DNA from: Cordia subcordata
Taxonomy: Eukaryota; Streptophyta; Magnoliopsida; Boraginales; Cordiaceae
Length of the DNA stretch: 64,000 nucleotides
Reading direction: 5' to 3'
Assembly (NCBI GenBank): GCA_028554755.1
Contig: JAPTOF010000001.1
Location: forward strand, 30,493,501 to 30,557,500
Position numbers and translations under genes: made by a program. How positions within the stretch are numbered: position 1 is the first letter of the stretch; every line of letters begins with the position of its first letter. Shown here in pieces: positions 11,075-22,200 of the stretch. The notes beneath the pieces were generated by a model. That model was given only the letters and a program-made list of their open reading frames with translations. It was not told where the DNA came from and searched no databases.

Positions 11075-11119
11075 GTTCTCCGTCATGTGCTTGGAACAAC
11101 CACTATCCAAGATCCACTT
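11075..11119 (-). pseudogene. copia aspartic protease active-site remnant
   Basis: The minus-strand reading KWILDSGCSKHMTENSSLF carries the DSG catalytic triad of the copia retropepsin in the standard WxxDSGxSxHMT context. The surrounding frame is broken upstream and downstream, so this is a motif-level identification. Confidence 0.75.
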
Positions 11120-11241
11120 CATCTTGCTTGTTCTGCTTTTATTGCATACCTACACACATGAAATTTAAATGCAATTCTTTATTTTAGGGTCCCCAACATC
11201 TTAGATCCTTGGCGATAGTTTCAATTTTTGATTTTGACCAC

Positions 11242-12183
11242 TCATTTAGGTCTTTGCCAATGTGGGACATGTGATCCTCTATCATGAAGTTTATTATAGT
11301 AACAATGAGTTGATACATGTCCTTTCTTTTCACAAGATATGCAAGTAATGTTAGATTTTGTAAAATAGGAGGATGTAGAGGTAGAAGCCTTAACAAAGTA
11401 GGTTTTGAAATACTTTTGATTAATACTTGGTTTATACCCAATTTCGTTCTTATCAAAAGCCATTTTTTTACTTCCAAGGAGTTTTTCAAAGTTCTCCTTG
11501 CCATTTGTAAATTTTTGAATGATTCCATTCAAGTCCATATTTCTCTTTTTTAAATCTTTAACCTCTTTTTCAAATTTCACAAAATCTCTAGCATATGAAT
11601 CATTTTCTTTTTCCAAGATTTTCATTTTTTTCTATGAAATAGGCATTTTTCTTTTCTAAAATTTCTTTTCATCAAGAGCAAGTTTCAATTTTCTATGCAT
11701 CTACTTACTTTTTGCTAAAGCTAGAGATATATCATCATATAATTTAGCAAATGTATCCTTTAGTTCATCAAAGCTATATTCCTCTTCCTCTTCTTCACTA
11801 GATAAATAATAAATAGATAGAGAAGGTGAAGATAATACCTCATCCTCATTGGCCATGAGGCAAAAGTTGGCTATCTCAGGTTGTTCTTCCATATCTTCTT
11901 CACTTTCGGAGATGTCCTAAGTAGCTTTGAGTGCCTTCCCTTCTTTCTTCTTTGAAGCTTTTTGATTTAACTCAAATAGTTTAATATCCTCATCATTCCA
12001 TTCATTTTCGGGTTTGGGTACTCTCATATCCCCTTCTAATTTTTTAGGTAAGGCAGGTTCGTTTTTTATAATTTTCCAAGCTTTATAATCATGTGACTGT
12101 ATAAACACTTTCATTCTCATTTTCCAAAATGCATAGTTGGTTCCATCAAAAGGGAGTGCTTGCTTAATAAAAATTTCCTCCAT
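11242..12183 (-). pseudogene. copia gag of element C, internally deleted
   Basis: Starts at the ATG at 12183 (MEEIFIKQ) with the copia gag N-terminus ALPFDGTNYAFWKMRMKVF. It runs to EDIKLFELN and is then joined directly to QKASKKKEGKALKAT, which in this family lies some 150-200 residues further on, so the UBN2 core is missing. Then come a stop, an acidic segment (SSEEEEEEYSFDELKD), a charged coiled-coil-like stretch (EKEVKDLKKRNMDLNG) and a CCHC zinc knuckle, CISCEKKGHVSTHC (CX2CX4HX4C), at about 11330. At least two stops separate the parts. It cannot form capsids. Confidence 0.8.
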
Positions 12184-12228
12184 ATTTGCTAAATATAATC
12201 TACTAGTTGTTAAACTATAGGTAAAACC

Positions 12229-12245
12229 CTTTATCTGATACTAAT
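12229..12245 (-). promoter_or_regulatory. primer-binding site of element C
   Basis: Immediately inside the LTR, the minus strand reads ATTAGTATCAGATAAAG. This is a decayed form of the initiator-Met tRNA primer site TGGTATCAGAGC used by most plant copia elements. The position next to the LTR end supports the call despite mismatches. Confidence 0.6.
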
Positions 12246-13586
12246 TGTGGGTGCAAATATCTTAAGGGGGGTGAATTAAGAAATATATACTAATTTTCAT
12301 TTTAAAAATTCACAGAAATTCAACTATTTCAATCAAGCAATATATCAAACACAATGTAATCAATATAAGTAAATAGAGATAAATAAAGTGTAGAGAGAAG
12401 GAAGACAAACAATTTTAAGATGGTTCGGCCAAGCCTATATCCAATGCCCAATGAAGCTCCCCTTAGGACTTTAACAATCTTCACTAAGTGCTTCTTCAAA
12501 ACTTGGTGAAGTAAAGATCAATTTTTACAACTCTTTGAAGCCAAACTTCAAAAAATCCAAGAGTCCCACTCTTTAGGATTTTCCCACACTTTTACAAGCT
12601 CTAATGGATACCTCTCTCAAGATTTCTTAGCTCACAAAGTGTGTTTACAATCAAAAAGAATAAGAAATGATGAAGAATCTGTAATTTCTTCTTAAAAGAG
12701 AATATAGCAATGAATGGTGCTCTTGAAAGCTCAAAGGTATTGCAAGAATAGCTTAAAGATCAATTGGAAGATGATATATGATTTTGCAAGCTTGAATTGA
12801 TGATTTGAATGAGTTATAAAGATGTATTTAAAGAGATTTGAGAGTTAGGGCTTTGGTAGGTGGAAGAAAAGAGAAGAAAAATGGCCAGAACGGTAATAAA
12901 TAACTAGTGCATTTATTACAGCATTTCGCTTAGCCAGTCAATCGACTGCGTCGTTCGACCTCTTCTTGACCTTCTTTGACTAAGTCGGACGCCTTAGTCG
13001 GTCGACCGGCTAGAGGGTCCAGCTTTTTCTTCCCCTCTCTATTTTGGGTCGGTGACCCTCCCTGATCAGCCGATCGACCGGCGAGGGGATCCGGCCACTT
13101 CAGAGACAGAAGTAAAGCCAAACTTTGCCTGAAAACTTTTTAAGCACAATTTTATCAACTTTTCATAACTCCAAATCATATTAAGGCATTTTGTAAATAT
13201 TTTTTGTGACTTAAAAACACTTCAAAACACATATTTACACTAAGTGTGCATTCAAAATCATTTATGCTTTTATAAAATTTAGTCTGCATGAGATTTAAAT
13301 TGTTTCAGTTATAAAAATAAAGATTTGAGCCAAACACTTGCAATACTTAAGGCATTTTACAAGAAGAGTAAGAACATCCGGTATCGCTTATGACGCCTCT
13401 TCTCTTATTTATGCATTTTCATTTTCTTCTTCTTCAAATATTATTCATTTGCTCATCTTTTTCCATCTTCCAAATATCTATCTATTCATTTTAGCACTTA
13501 TCTTCACAAGATACTTTGTAATTAAATAATTATAAATGCATATCAAATTTTCATTGTCAAAATTAATAAGTAGTATTCAGCCAACA
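12246..13586 (-). repeat. 5' LTR of SIRE-like element C (1341 bp)
   Basis: On the minus strand it starts TGTTGGCTGAATACTAC at 13586 and ends ...CACCCACA at 12246, directly before the primer-binding site. The outer 100 bp (13586-13485) are repeated at 5446-5341 with about 80-85% identity by eye, proving LTR identity. It contains palindromes of the type AGTCGGTCGACCGGCT (about 12996-13012) and AGCCGATCGACCGGC (about 13069-13083). The outer edge abuts LINE ORF1 sequence at 13587, so this copy inserted into, or was joined to, the LINE. Confidence 0.8.
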
Positions 13587-15843
13587 GAATACTCGACGAA
13601 AAGCCAACCTTCACCCGCGTGGTCTCCAAGAGCATAGAGGGGAGGATTCGAATCGGTGAGAAAAGCGTCTAAGCCATTCATTGATCGACAGCGAGAACCT
13701 GAACCCTACAAGAATGGGATTGCAGTGTACGTCTATGAAGATGAGTTTGAGGCCCTTTCGGCTCGCCTCAAATATGCCGTGGTAGGAAAGTTCACCCTTA
13801 CACCGAAAATGGAGGTTATTCGTAAGTTTCTTTCATCGCTTTCATTGACAACTGCTTATGATGTAAAATCTTGGGATCCTCGGCATGTTGTTTCTGAACT
13901 TACTAGTAAAGTCGATTATAAACATGTTTAGGGTGTTGGTGTTTGGGATGTTGGAGGTTTCACAATTATGCCAGTGTGGATTACCTTCTCGAACATAAAA
14001 TACAACATATATGAAAGATTTACCATTCTTCTTCTAGCTAAAGATGTTGGCAAACCTCTGCTCATGGATGAACCAACATCCAACATCAAAAGAGACAAGA
14101 CTTTCTTGCCTGTGCGTTTGTGTGGAATATGACTGCCTTTAGCCTCCTAAAACTTCAATCTGGGTACACCTTAAAAATCGATGAGGTGAGATAATCGGTG
14201 GTTTTGATCAAGAAGTAGAGTTTGAACACCTCCCTAAGTATGGCACTCGGTGCTTTCACGTGGGTCATGACCAGGACAATGCCATGCAGATTTGGAAAAG
14301 ATTGCACTGAACAAGGGACTGTTTGGATTGATTTTTTTTAAGAAAAAAATACTTTTTTTAAAAAAAAAATTACATTAAATTTGTAATAACTATTTAACTT
14401 GATTTCTAAAAAAATTAATTTTTTTTAAGAAAAAAATACTTTTTTTAAAAAAAAAATTACATTAAATTTGTAATAACTATTTAACTTGATTTTCAAAAAA
14501 TCTGAAACTCTGAAAAAAAAAAAAAAACTCAAATACAATTTTTTTCAAAATTCAGAATTTTTAGCTTTTCAAAAAAAGTTATTTTTCAAAAGCTGTAAAA
14601 AAAACGCTTTTAAAAAAAACCAATTCAAACGAGCCCTAAACAAAAGCAAAAAGAAGCTCGTCAAAAAGCCTTGAAGAAGAAGAAAGGCAGGAAAACTGAA
14701 AACTAGGAGAATGAGCAACAACCTCCTCGAGAGAACCTAAGGGATATCGTCTTGGGAGAGCCGGAATAGAGGGGATATCATGCTTCAAGACCATAAGCAG
14801 AGTAAACGCTAAGATGGTGAGGGCTGGATGTAATCAAATAATAGAAAGAGAAAGTTGCCATTCAATCAGCAGGAGAATTGAAGTGGCAAGGCTTTAGTGA
14901 TAAGAGAATTACATGAGAAGTCTAATAACCATATTGAGGAGGAAAGGACAAGGGAGAATGATAAGGCCAAAGGAAAAGAGAGAGTTTTAATTGACAGTAG
15001 TATCTCAACTTCGAATGACTTTGAGGTGCTGGATGGTATGAATGATGATCAGTTCCCGGATATGTAAACCTCAAAGCAGCATGATAATGAGGTGGATTTG
15101 AAAGATGTTAATGAGAGCTTACAAGTTGCTGACCAACGTGACCCATAAGCTAAGATTCTACAAAAGGTCAAGGAGAATAAATTGCAAAGAGAAGACAGCA
15201 ATGTGAACGATACAGTTATGTTGTTAATAAGGAGAATGCTGAGTTGGTGCAAAACTTTTCTATACCATTTGAGGGTGCCATTGCAACGAAAGATTTTGCG
15301 GAAAGATGGGGTGATATGGAGGATGACTCTAAGCAAGAAGATCAGCAGCTTGTTGAAAAATGTGAAAAGCAGCAACATGATGGCAAAAGGAGTGATCAAG
15401 GTTGTGATGAAAAGGTAGGCGAAAAAGTAAATGCTACTGAGGAAATTGTCCAGCAAGGTAACGAAAGTTCTGAAGAGCAGGACGAGGACAATGGAAATGA
15501 AGGAGAATTTGTGGAGCAAATGGTAGGTAATACCTTGCAAACAAATAATCTTGAAGCCCAGGAGCCAGGTAAAATTCTTCAGGCTCCATCTTCTGATAAA
15601 GGAGGGTTGGATAAGGAGATGGCTACTCAAAGCGGAGAACAAAACTCTGATACCAGGGATGAAGATATGGAAATTCTGCAAACTCGGGTATTGGTGAGAA
15701 GCAATTCCGATGTGCTTAATAGCAAGATGCACAAAAAGAATACTAGGCGAACGGGTTTTAAACCTGCAAAGATCTTGCCACCTTTTCTGAGAGGCCCAGG
15801 TCAAGTTACAGCTGATACTTCCTCTAAAGTGACACCCAAATGA
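13587..15843 (+). pseudogene. LINE ORF1 (DUF4283-type)
   Basis: Begins in frame with ILDEKPTFTRVVSKSIEGRI, shifts frame, and continues LKYAVVGKFTLTPKMEVIRK...DVKSWDPRHVV, then MPVWITFSNIKYN and DVGKPLLMDEPT. This matches the DUF4283 pattern (CV.G.F...P..E.IR..., DPRHVLI, VPVWV.F.NLP, IGKPL.ID) of plant LINE ORF1. A decayed C-rich tail (GTRCFHVGHDQDN) lies just before the MITE. From 15244 to 15843 a 199-residue Glu/Gln/Asp-rich open frame with no recognised motif remains, ending RSNSDVLNSKMHKKNTRRTG. Stops and frame changes are multiple. Confidence 0.7.
14315..14636. mobile_element. Harbinger-type MITE copy 2 with internal 87-bp duplication
   Basis: Left end GGGACTGTTTGGATTG, right end CAATTCAAACGAGCCC, flanked by CAA (14312-14314) and TAA (14637-14639). 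It is in reverse orientation relative to copies at 23080 and 42250. At 322 bp it exceeds the 228-229 bp of the others because a segment containing tacattaaatttgtaataac is repeated with a period of 87 bp (14371 and 14458). It lies inside LINE ORF1. Confidence 0.8.
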
Positions 15844-15845
15844 TT

Positions 15846-16390
15846 AGTGGTCTCATTTGGAATGTTAAGAGGCATAGTTAAGCCTGATAGCTGGTGTTGG
15901 TTAAAAGAACTTAAGCAGATGCGTCAGCCTAATATTATTGCTATTCTTGTGCTGTTAGTCGTTTTGAGCTTGATACTTTTGCTCGTAAACTGGGGTTTTT
16001 AATGCCTATTCAAATGTGAACAGCAAAATCTGGCTCTTTTGGGATGATGATTTGAAGGTGGAAATTCTCAATAATCATCAATAGGCCGTCATAGTGGGAA
16101 TTAAGTGCACTTGGCTTCTTACTAGAGTGTGTTTTACTGCTGTCTGCTAAAAACTTAATCTCTGAGAGACGAGAGCTTTGGGCGAAAATGGTGGAAAGGG
16201 CAAGACTAATTGATGACCTGTGAACTGCAGGAGGTGATTTTAATACCATCTCGCATTCTAGGGAACGATTGTATGGTGCCACTCTTAAGGTTCAGGCACT
16301 GGAGGAATTCAGGGTGTGTCTTGTGGAAATGGGTTCACTAGGACTAATAACCATCTCTTTCAGCGCTTGGATAGGGGTTATGTTAATCTT
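15846..16390 (+). pseudogene. LINE apurinic/apyrimidinic endonuclease domain
   Basis: ISGLIWNVKRH at 15846 corresponds to the start of plant LINE ORF2 (usual: I..L.WN.RG). NSKIWLFWDDDLKVEILNNH follows, then LWAKMVERARLIDDL and AGGDFNTISHSRER, the conserved GGDFN catalytic box. It then degrades towards SFSAWIGV. Stops at 15874 and 16000 and frame shifts break it. The identification rests on the GGDFN motif and its position before RT. Confidence 0.7.
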
Positions 16391-16396
16391 AAGTAG

Positions 16397-18250
16397 GTGG
16401 AAAATTTCAATTCCACGATTTTGCAACATATGGCCACTGTCAGCTTGACCCATTGTCCTTTGCTTATTACTTGTAGACAGGATGCCATGAGAGGTCCATC
16501 CTCTTTCCGGTTCCTTAATGTCTGGACTAAACATTATTCTTTTTTGGAGTTCGTTAGCAGAATTGGGATGGGGCAGTTGAATTCAACTAGATTAGATAAG
16601 TTTTGGTGGTGCAAGAAGAAGCGTCTGAAAATTGGGCCCAAATGGTGGAATAAGAATGTGTTTAGCGATATTTTTGAGAAGGTTAGAAAAGCATAGGCTG
16701 AGGTGAAAAATTTGGAAGTGATTCATCAGGACAAAATGATGGTTGATTCTAAGGAAAATCTTTAAAGAAGCCAAGCTAATTTGAAAAGAATCTTGGCAAT
16801 GGAGGAGGGATTTTGGCATCAAAAAGCAAGGTGTCGTTGGCTAGTTGGGGGAAGCGAAATACTGAGTATTTCCAAGTCCGGATTAGGAAGAGAAGAGTGA
16901 GAATGTTATTCATTTCATCAAAGATGAAGATGGGAATATTCTTGTTGATAATTCGGATATAAAAAATTCTACTGTCATGCATTTTTTGAAACTACTTCAA
17001 AAGGATGAAGAAATTAAGGTAAATGAGGATTGGGATTATATACCTCAGAGCATATACAGGAAGGACAATGAAATGCTGAATGCTATTCCTACCGTAGAGG
17101 ATATAAAAAAAAAGGGCTGTTTTTGAAATTGATCAAAATAGTGTAGCAGGTCCAGATGGCTTCTCCTCAGCTTTCTATCAGACGTGTTGGGATATTATTG
17201 CTAAGGATTTGGCAAATGTGGTGAAGGATGTTTTTTTTCCTTGGTTGGAAGCTTCCGAAGGGTGTTACATCCACGTCCATCGCAAAAAAAGGATAGCCCC
17301 TCCAATTGGTCTGATTTTCGACCCATTAGTTTTTGCACTATTTTGAATAAGATTATTTCCAAAATATTGACTAACAGATTAGTGCCAATTATAGGTCGTA
17401 TCATTTCAGAAAATCAAAGCGGTTTCCTGGCTAATTAGTGATGACATTTTATTGGCGCAAGAGTTACTCCAATCTATCGACGCTAATGTTCGGGGTCATA
17501 ACATTATCCTTAATTTGGACATGGCCAAAGCGTATGATAGATTGGACTAGGATTTCTTGTTTACAATTATGAAAAAAAATTGGTTTTGATGAGTTCTTGA
17601 TTGATAAGATTCGCAGATGTGTTTGTAATTGCTAGTTTTCGATGCTTGTTAATGGAGGTATGGCAGGCTATTTTAAATTTAGAAGGGGATTGCGCCAAGG
17701 CGATCATATATCCCCTTTTCTTTTTATTTTGGCAACTGAATTTGTTTTCTGTAAGGGACTAAATGACCCGTTTGAACGTCACACTTAATATGTTTTTTCA
17801 GGCAAGGAGTTCGGTCAGGGTTTCTCAATTAGCCTATGCAGATGGCGTTATTATTTTTGTTAATGGATTGAAAACCTCTAAAGTTTCTTCATGTGTATGA
17901 GAGACTTCCAGGACAAAAAGTAAACAAGGAGAATAGTAGTTTCATTGCTCCCAAAAAGGCGAATAGGGAAAGAATTAGGGTTTTAAAGAGGGTAACCAGT
18001 TTCAAGCAGCAATCTCTATCATTTAACTACCTTGGGGCTCCATTGTCTGAAGGGAAAACAACAGTTAAGTTATTTGACAATTTCGTTAAACGAATCAAAG
18101 AGAAAATAAATGACTGGGAATTGAGGGTTTTATCGCCTATAGGGCGAATGGTAATACCTGAAAAGTATCCTTGCTAACATGCCTGTATATCTTCTCCAAG
18201 CCATGAAGGCTCCAAATTCTATTGTGGAGAGAGTAAAGTGATTGTTTAAT
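16397..18250 (+). pseudogene. LINE reverse transcriptase
   Basis: Upstream linker THCPLLIT and RFLNVWTKHYSFLEFV, then RT motifs: NSVAGPDGFSSAFYQTCWDI (17140-17200), SNWSDFRPISFCTILNKIIS (17300-17360), ENQSGFLAN, LNLDMAKAYDRLD (17510-17550), FRRGLRQGDHISPFLFIL (17675-17735) and LAYADGVIIFVN (about 17835-17865). The catalytic YADD is YADG here, so one metal-binding Asp is lost. Stops and shifts (for example at 17440 and 17550) add to this. Downstream KVNKENSSFIAPKKANRERI is the usual post-palm segment. Confidence 0.8.
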
Positions 18251-19140
18251 AGTTTTTTGTGAGTGGATGCAAGGGATACTAAACCTTTGCATTGGGCTTC
18301 CTGGGAAAAAGCTTGCTTACCTGAGAATAAAGGAGGTTTAAACATGAAGAGGTCTCTTAAAGACATGAACCTAGTAATAGGCATGAAACTTTGGTGGCAT
18401 TTTCGTACCACAGACTGCCTTTGGGCTAGGTTTATGAAGGCTAAATATTGCCATCACACATACCCTGCTGCTGTAGAAATTTGCCAGCAGGATTCAATGG
18501 TCTGGAAGTGTATGAAAAAGGTTTAGCAATTCTGTGAGCAACACATTGGGTGAGGAGTTCAATGTGGCAGTGTCTTTTTGGTCTGATACTTGGTTAAAGG
18601 CTAACCTCTAAGTCAACTTTTGCTGAACCTAATTGCTTCTATTGAGAAGGTCTGTGAGATTTTGATAAATTGTCCAATATTTTTTCCTCTGTGGTTAGTA
18701 GAGAAAATCTTTGAGATCACGGTGGATGAGGAAGCCAAAGATGAGCTGTTCTAGGCCTTGATGAATAATGGGTTCTTTTCTATAAAATCAGCTTCGGATT
18801 CAATATAGCGTCAAGGAGTTGTTAAATGATCTTTCTCGTGCATCTGGCACAAGGCAATCCTGTTGAAGATTTCTTTCTTTATGTGGAGGCTCTTGAAGGG
18901 CTAGATTTTGGTGGATGAATGACTTATGATGAAAGGAATTTGCATGGTCTTTAAATGTGCATGTTGTAATGCAGAAGCGTCACTGCAACATGTCTTTCTT
19001 AATGGGGAAAAGGTTGGCCAGGTTTGGAAGTTTTTGCTGCTAGCTTTGCTATTAGACTTCCTTTATCAGGCCAAGTACATCATTAGTTTGCAACTTGGAT
19101 CTTCTCGAGTGATCATTGTGCTAAAGCTCTTGTGAGGTGT
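18250..19140 (+). pseudogene. LINE C-terminal RT-associated zinc-binding region
   Basis: Reads LHWASWEKACLPENKGGLNM and WWHFRTTDCLWARFMKAKY, then CHHTYPAA...SMVWKCMKK, the segment that follows RT in plant LINEs. Then HKAILLKISFFMWRLLKG and CACCNAEASLQHVFLNGEKV, equivalent to the zf-RVT box (W...P.K...F.W....L, then CC....E...HLF..C). Several stops interrupt it. Confidence 0.65.
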
Positions 19141-19379
19141 CTTTTGCCTATTTGCATCTTTTGGTACCTATGGTGTGAGCGAAATGATGCGGAACATCAA
19201 GGGATGAAATTTAGCGTTGATAGAATTATTTGGCTAGTCAAAACAGCAGTTTCATAATCTTTCTAAAGCTGGTTTGATCTCTAAGCAGGAATAGGCTGGT
19301 GACCTTTATCGAGCAGAGAGATTTGGGTATGTGTATCCAGTTGTGCAAAGAAAGGGTCCAATCAAGGTCATCGGGTTGA

Positions 19380-19830
19380 AACCACATATTAGTTGCTTTA
19401 ACCTAAATGTGGATGCAAGTAAGCAGGATGATAAGGAAGCTGGAGAGGGAGGCTTGGTGCGCGATTAGCAAGGAAACTTTTGCATTAGTTTTGCAGAGAA
19501 TTATGGAGTGGTGTCAGTTATGCAATCTAAGTTAATGGCACTTATAAAGGGCTATGTATTTGTAAGGAGAAAGGTTTCCACAATATTTGGCTTGAGATGG
19601 ATTCTCTAAGCGCGGTTAATCTCATTCAAAATACTAGAAGAGGGTCTTGGAAGCTGGCATATCTTCTTGCTAAGGCTCGGCGCCTACTTCATGAGTTGAA
19701 GGGTTATATATCTCACATTTATAGAGAAGGTAATGCTCCAGTAGACATTGTAGCTAATTGGGCATTAATACTGATGGTTTCAAACTCACTGAGGATGTTA
19801 AAGCAGTTCCAAACTTGTTAGAACTATCCT
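19380..19830 (+). pseudogene. LINE plant-type RNase H domain
   Basis: CFNLNVDASKQDDKEAGEGG (first catalytic region, normally N.DG), then SKLMALIKGYVF (E-containing helix, usual EL.AL..GL), MDSLSAVNLIQ (catalytic D.. segment, usual E.DS...V), and HIYREGNAPVDIVANWAL (usual H..RE.N..AD.LA). Order and spacing match RVT_3-type RNase H found at the C-terminus of plant LINEs. Stops at 19468 and elsewhere inactivate it. Confidence 0.7.
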
Positions 19831-20044
19831 GCATTTCATATTCATGCTAAATGATGATGGCTTGTGATGCTCTATCTCTGATTTGGTTTTTAATCTCCCA
19901 TCTCTTGTTTGATTGGAGGGTGGAATGGGAAGCTTTTCAGTTAATTTTAGTCTTTGGAGGTGGTTCTTCGTCCTAGTTTGTTGTTGGCTTGAGTCCTTGT
20001 AGTCTAGCTGTTGCCATAATAGTTTGATTAGCCTACTTTGCCAA

Positions 20045-20791
20045 AAAATTATTACCCTTCACCTTAAACACTTGCATACCCATGTCAATGCTTGTTCTCA
20101 ATACATAGGTCCCAGGACTTTTTTCCTACATTCAATCAGAGGATGGGGTTTTATCTCAACCAGTCCAACTTAGTATAAAGGTAACTTTAGACCAATGTTT
20201 GTTCTTCTTGCAGGTTTTTTACTGATTTATTTAAATTTGATTGGGAGGATACAAACTGTAGAACTTACTTTTTTAGTTGAATGCCATCATATGAATTTTG
20301 GCAAGCCTTGTGTCTGCACCCAGCTTGTTCAACTTACACACACCTCATTTTGTTTGTTAGCAAAGTTTGCCTGTGTTGGGTATGTTTGTGGAAAAGCAGA
20401 TAATCTATGGTCATGACTTTTAATTGCTGGCTCCCTGCTGCAATTGAAGCTTCATAGTATATGGTATGAAATTTGGCAAATTGCAACTGCTTACATGGGA
20501 GACAAGATGGCTGGTGTACTATTTTAAAACTATTTTACAATGGTTTTCATCTCTATGAAGGTGTATTGATACTTCATCGAATCCACCTTATTAATGATGT
20601 GTTGACTTGCATAGGTTGTAGATGCCTTTGGCTTTTAATTTGTAGTTTTCTTTGTCTCGGCTTTTTGGAAAGGATTGAGAGCCTCAGTTTCCTTCGCTAG
20701 GGATTCCGTCCAACTTCTTTGTTGTAACAATTTATTTTTTCTGATTGAAGGAATAAAATTTTGAGGCCGTTGGCCTTTACCCAAAAAAAAA
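20045..20791 (+). other. LINE 3' UTR or host DNA before a second LINE tail
   Basis: No coding domain recognised. The last 100 bp (cgctagggattccgtccaac ... ggccgttggcctttacccaa) look like the 3' end of a plant LINE with A-tail. The preceding 600 bp are moderately complex and could be LINE 3' UTR, a transduced flank, or host sequence between two LINE ends. Confidence 0.4.
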
Positions 20792-20958
20792 ATGTTGTAT
20801 ATAAAATTAGAGAAAAGGGATGCAAGCAATGGGAACAACACCGAAAGAGCTAAAGGCAAACAAATTCAAGATAAAAGAAAAAAGGAAAACAAACCAAACT
20901 CTAGGTGGTCTTCTAGTAGTGCTAACCATTGTGCTATCAGCTAGGCAATCTCCATTCA

Positions 20959-21408
20959 TCAAATGTCATAAGAAGGATCCTGAAGCTTAATGGACCCTAC
21001 TCGAGCGATGCTTAGTTCAAATGAATGCTTTAGGCGCGACCCATGCACAGTCAAATCATGATAGTCCTTTAAATCTTTGATCTTTATAGCTTCAAAAGGA
21101 TAGGCTTCAATAACCTCATATGGACCATCACATCGACTCTTCAATTTATTTGGAAAGTGCTTCAATCTAGAATTAAACAACCAAACTTTATCAGTAAGAG
21201 AGAAAGATTTCCTAAAGATGTGTTTATCGTGAATTTTCTTCATTTTTTTTTTTTTTTTGTAAAGCTTGGCATTCTCCAATTCAACCAAGTCAAGCTTTCT
21301 TTTCTCACCCATAGTAGACAAATCAAAATTTAAGACTTTCGTTGTCCAATAGGCTTTATGCTCTAGCTTAATAGGTAGGTGGCAAGCCTTCCCATACATC
21401 ATCATCAT
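20959..21408 (-). pseudogene. Ty3/gypsy integrase C-terminal fragment
   Basis: A 149-residue open frame reading MMMMYGKACHLPIKLEHKAY, NFDLSTMGEKRKLDLVELE, HDKHIFRKSFSLTDKVWLFN, LKHFPNKLKSRCDGPYEVIE. This is the post-DDE region of plant Ty3/gypsy integrases (usual: YGKACHLPVELEHKAYWA...GEKR...L.EL...HD..I..R.F..GD.VLLFNSRLKLFPGKLKSRW.GPF), closest in pattern to Athila-like elements. The catalytic core is absent upstream, where AT-rich repeat sequence begins at about 21420. A lysine run replaces part of the linker. It is an isolated fragment. Confidence 0.8.
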
Positions 21409-21425
21409 ATCATCATCAAATTGGC

Positions 21426-22200
21426 TAAAAATAAATTTTAATAATCAACTACAAGATATATACGTAACTAGATCGATGATCTCAGTTCTAACATTGCAAA
21501 AATGAATCTTCCTTGCTTATAGATCACAGACACAGAATTTTAACATAATTTACCTCTTGGACCAAAACCATCATGATGGTGATAATAACAACACCAACAA
21601 CAACAACTACTACTATTACTACTTTTTAACATTTCTTTTACTTACCTCTATCAATTTTTTAGTATTTATCTTTCTCTCAAATCATAAAATACTGATCGCC
21701 AAAAAATAAAATTTAATAACTAACCACATAAATTTTACGTATAACTAAATCAATTATTTCTTTTTAATATTACAAACATAGATCTTCTTTACTTAGAGCT
21801 ATAAAATGCACTAATCGGACCAAAATCATGCTATTCATCAAAAGCTTCACATTTTCTTTTACTTACCCCTATCAATTCTTTAATTTTTTTGTCTTTCTCT
21901 CAAATTATAATAATATTTATTTAGTTAAAAAATAAAAGTTTAATAAATAATCATATGCACTATTTGTATAACTAAATCGAAGATCCCTTGTTCAATCTTG
22001 TAAAATGAGTCTTCCTTTCTCATAGATCATAAACACTAAAAATCTAATATGGTTTACTAATTAGATCAAAACCATAATAATAATCTAACACTTTAATTTT
22101 TTTTTTTTACTTATCTCTATCAATTTTATTAATTTTTTTTTCTTGAATGTCATTATAATATTATTTAGTTAAAAATATAATTTTAATAACTAACAACATA
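21426..22200 (+). repeat. ~235-bp tandem units, left array
   Basis: Three diverged units follow one another. Each has the order: taataactaac(c)acataa, gtataactaaatcga(t)gatc, a tacaaaaatgaatcttcctt-like block, (c)atagatcataaacac, accaaaaccat, ttttacttacctctatcaat, tctttctctcaaattataat. Unit starts are near 21430, 21700 and 21930, with a partial fourth at about 22165. A trinucleotide expansion (aacaacaccaacaacaac) lies in the first. The same unit recurs in opposite orientation at 27640-28380. Confidence 0.65.

Larger units (their letters stand above)
5341..13586 (-). mobile_element. SIRE/Maximus-like Ty1/copia element C
   Basis: Nearly full-length on the minus strand: 5' LTR 13586-12246, PBS about 12245-12229, gag 12183-11242, protease about 11119-11075, integrase 10983-9452, reverse transcriptase 9430-8212 (MITE inserted at 8830-9057), RNase H 8074-7817, extra ORF 7408-6113, repeat-bearing 3' UTR, PPT 5472-5447, and the first 106 bp of the 3' LTR (5446-5341). 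The extra ORF after pol, long LTR and TCATCATCAAAAAGGGGGAG polypurine tract fit the SIRE/Maximus lineage. It is dead: gag has an internal deletion, the RT box is YVND, and stops are frequent. Its 3' LTR is cut off by piece B; no target duplication can be checked. Confidence 0.85.
13587..20791 (+). mobile_element. L1-type plant LINE, 5'-truncated and decayed
   Basis: Plus-strand non-LTR element with, in order: ORF1 DUF4283 nucleic-acid-binding domain (13620-14280), MITE insertion (14315-14636), acidic ORF1 tail (to 15843), apurinic endonuclease (15846-16390), reverse transcriptase (about 16400-18180), zinc-finger RT-associated region (18230-19140) and plant-type RNase H (19380-19830). The 3' end has an A-run at about 20782-20791 after ggaataaaattttgaggccg, a typical plant LINE tail. 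A first A-rich end at about 20040 (ctactttgccaaaaaa) could be the real terminus, making 20045-20791 something else. Its 5' end is cut by the copia LTR at 13586/13587. Confidence 0.8.

Noticed and set aside
14486..14674. 62-residue Lys/Phe-rich open frame
   Set aside because: It lies across the MITE at 14315-14636; its composition is from A/T tracts, not a gene.
15049..15804. 251-residue minus-strand open frame rich in Leu/Ile/Phe/Ser
   Set aside because: It is antisense to the LINE ORF1 acidic tail, which reads in the proper order on plus; hydrophobic bias follows from antisense Glu/Gln/Lys codons.
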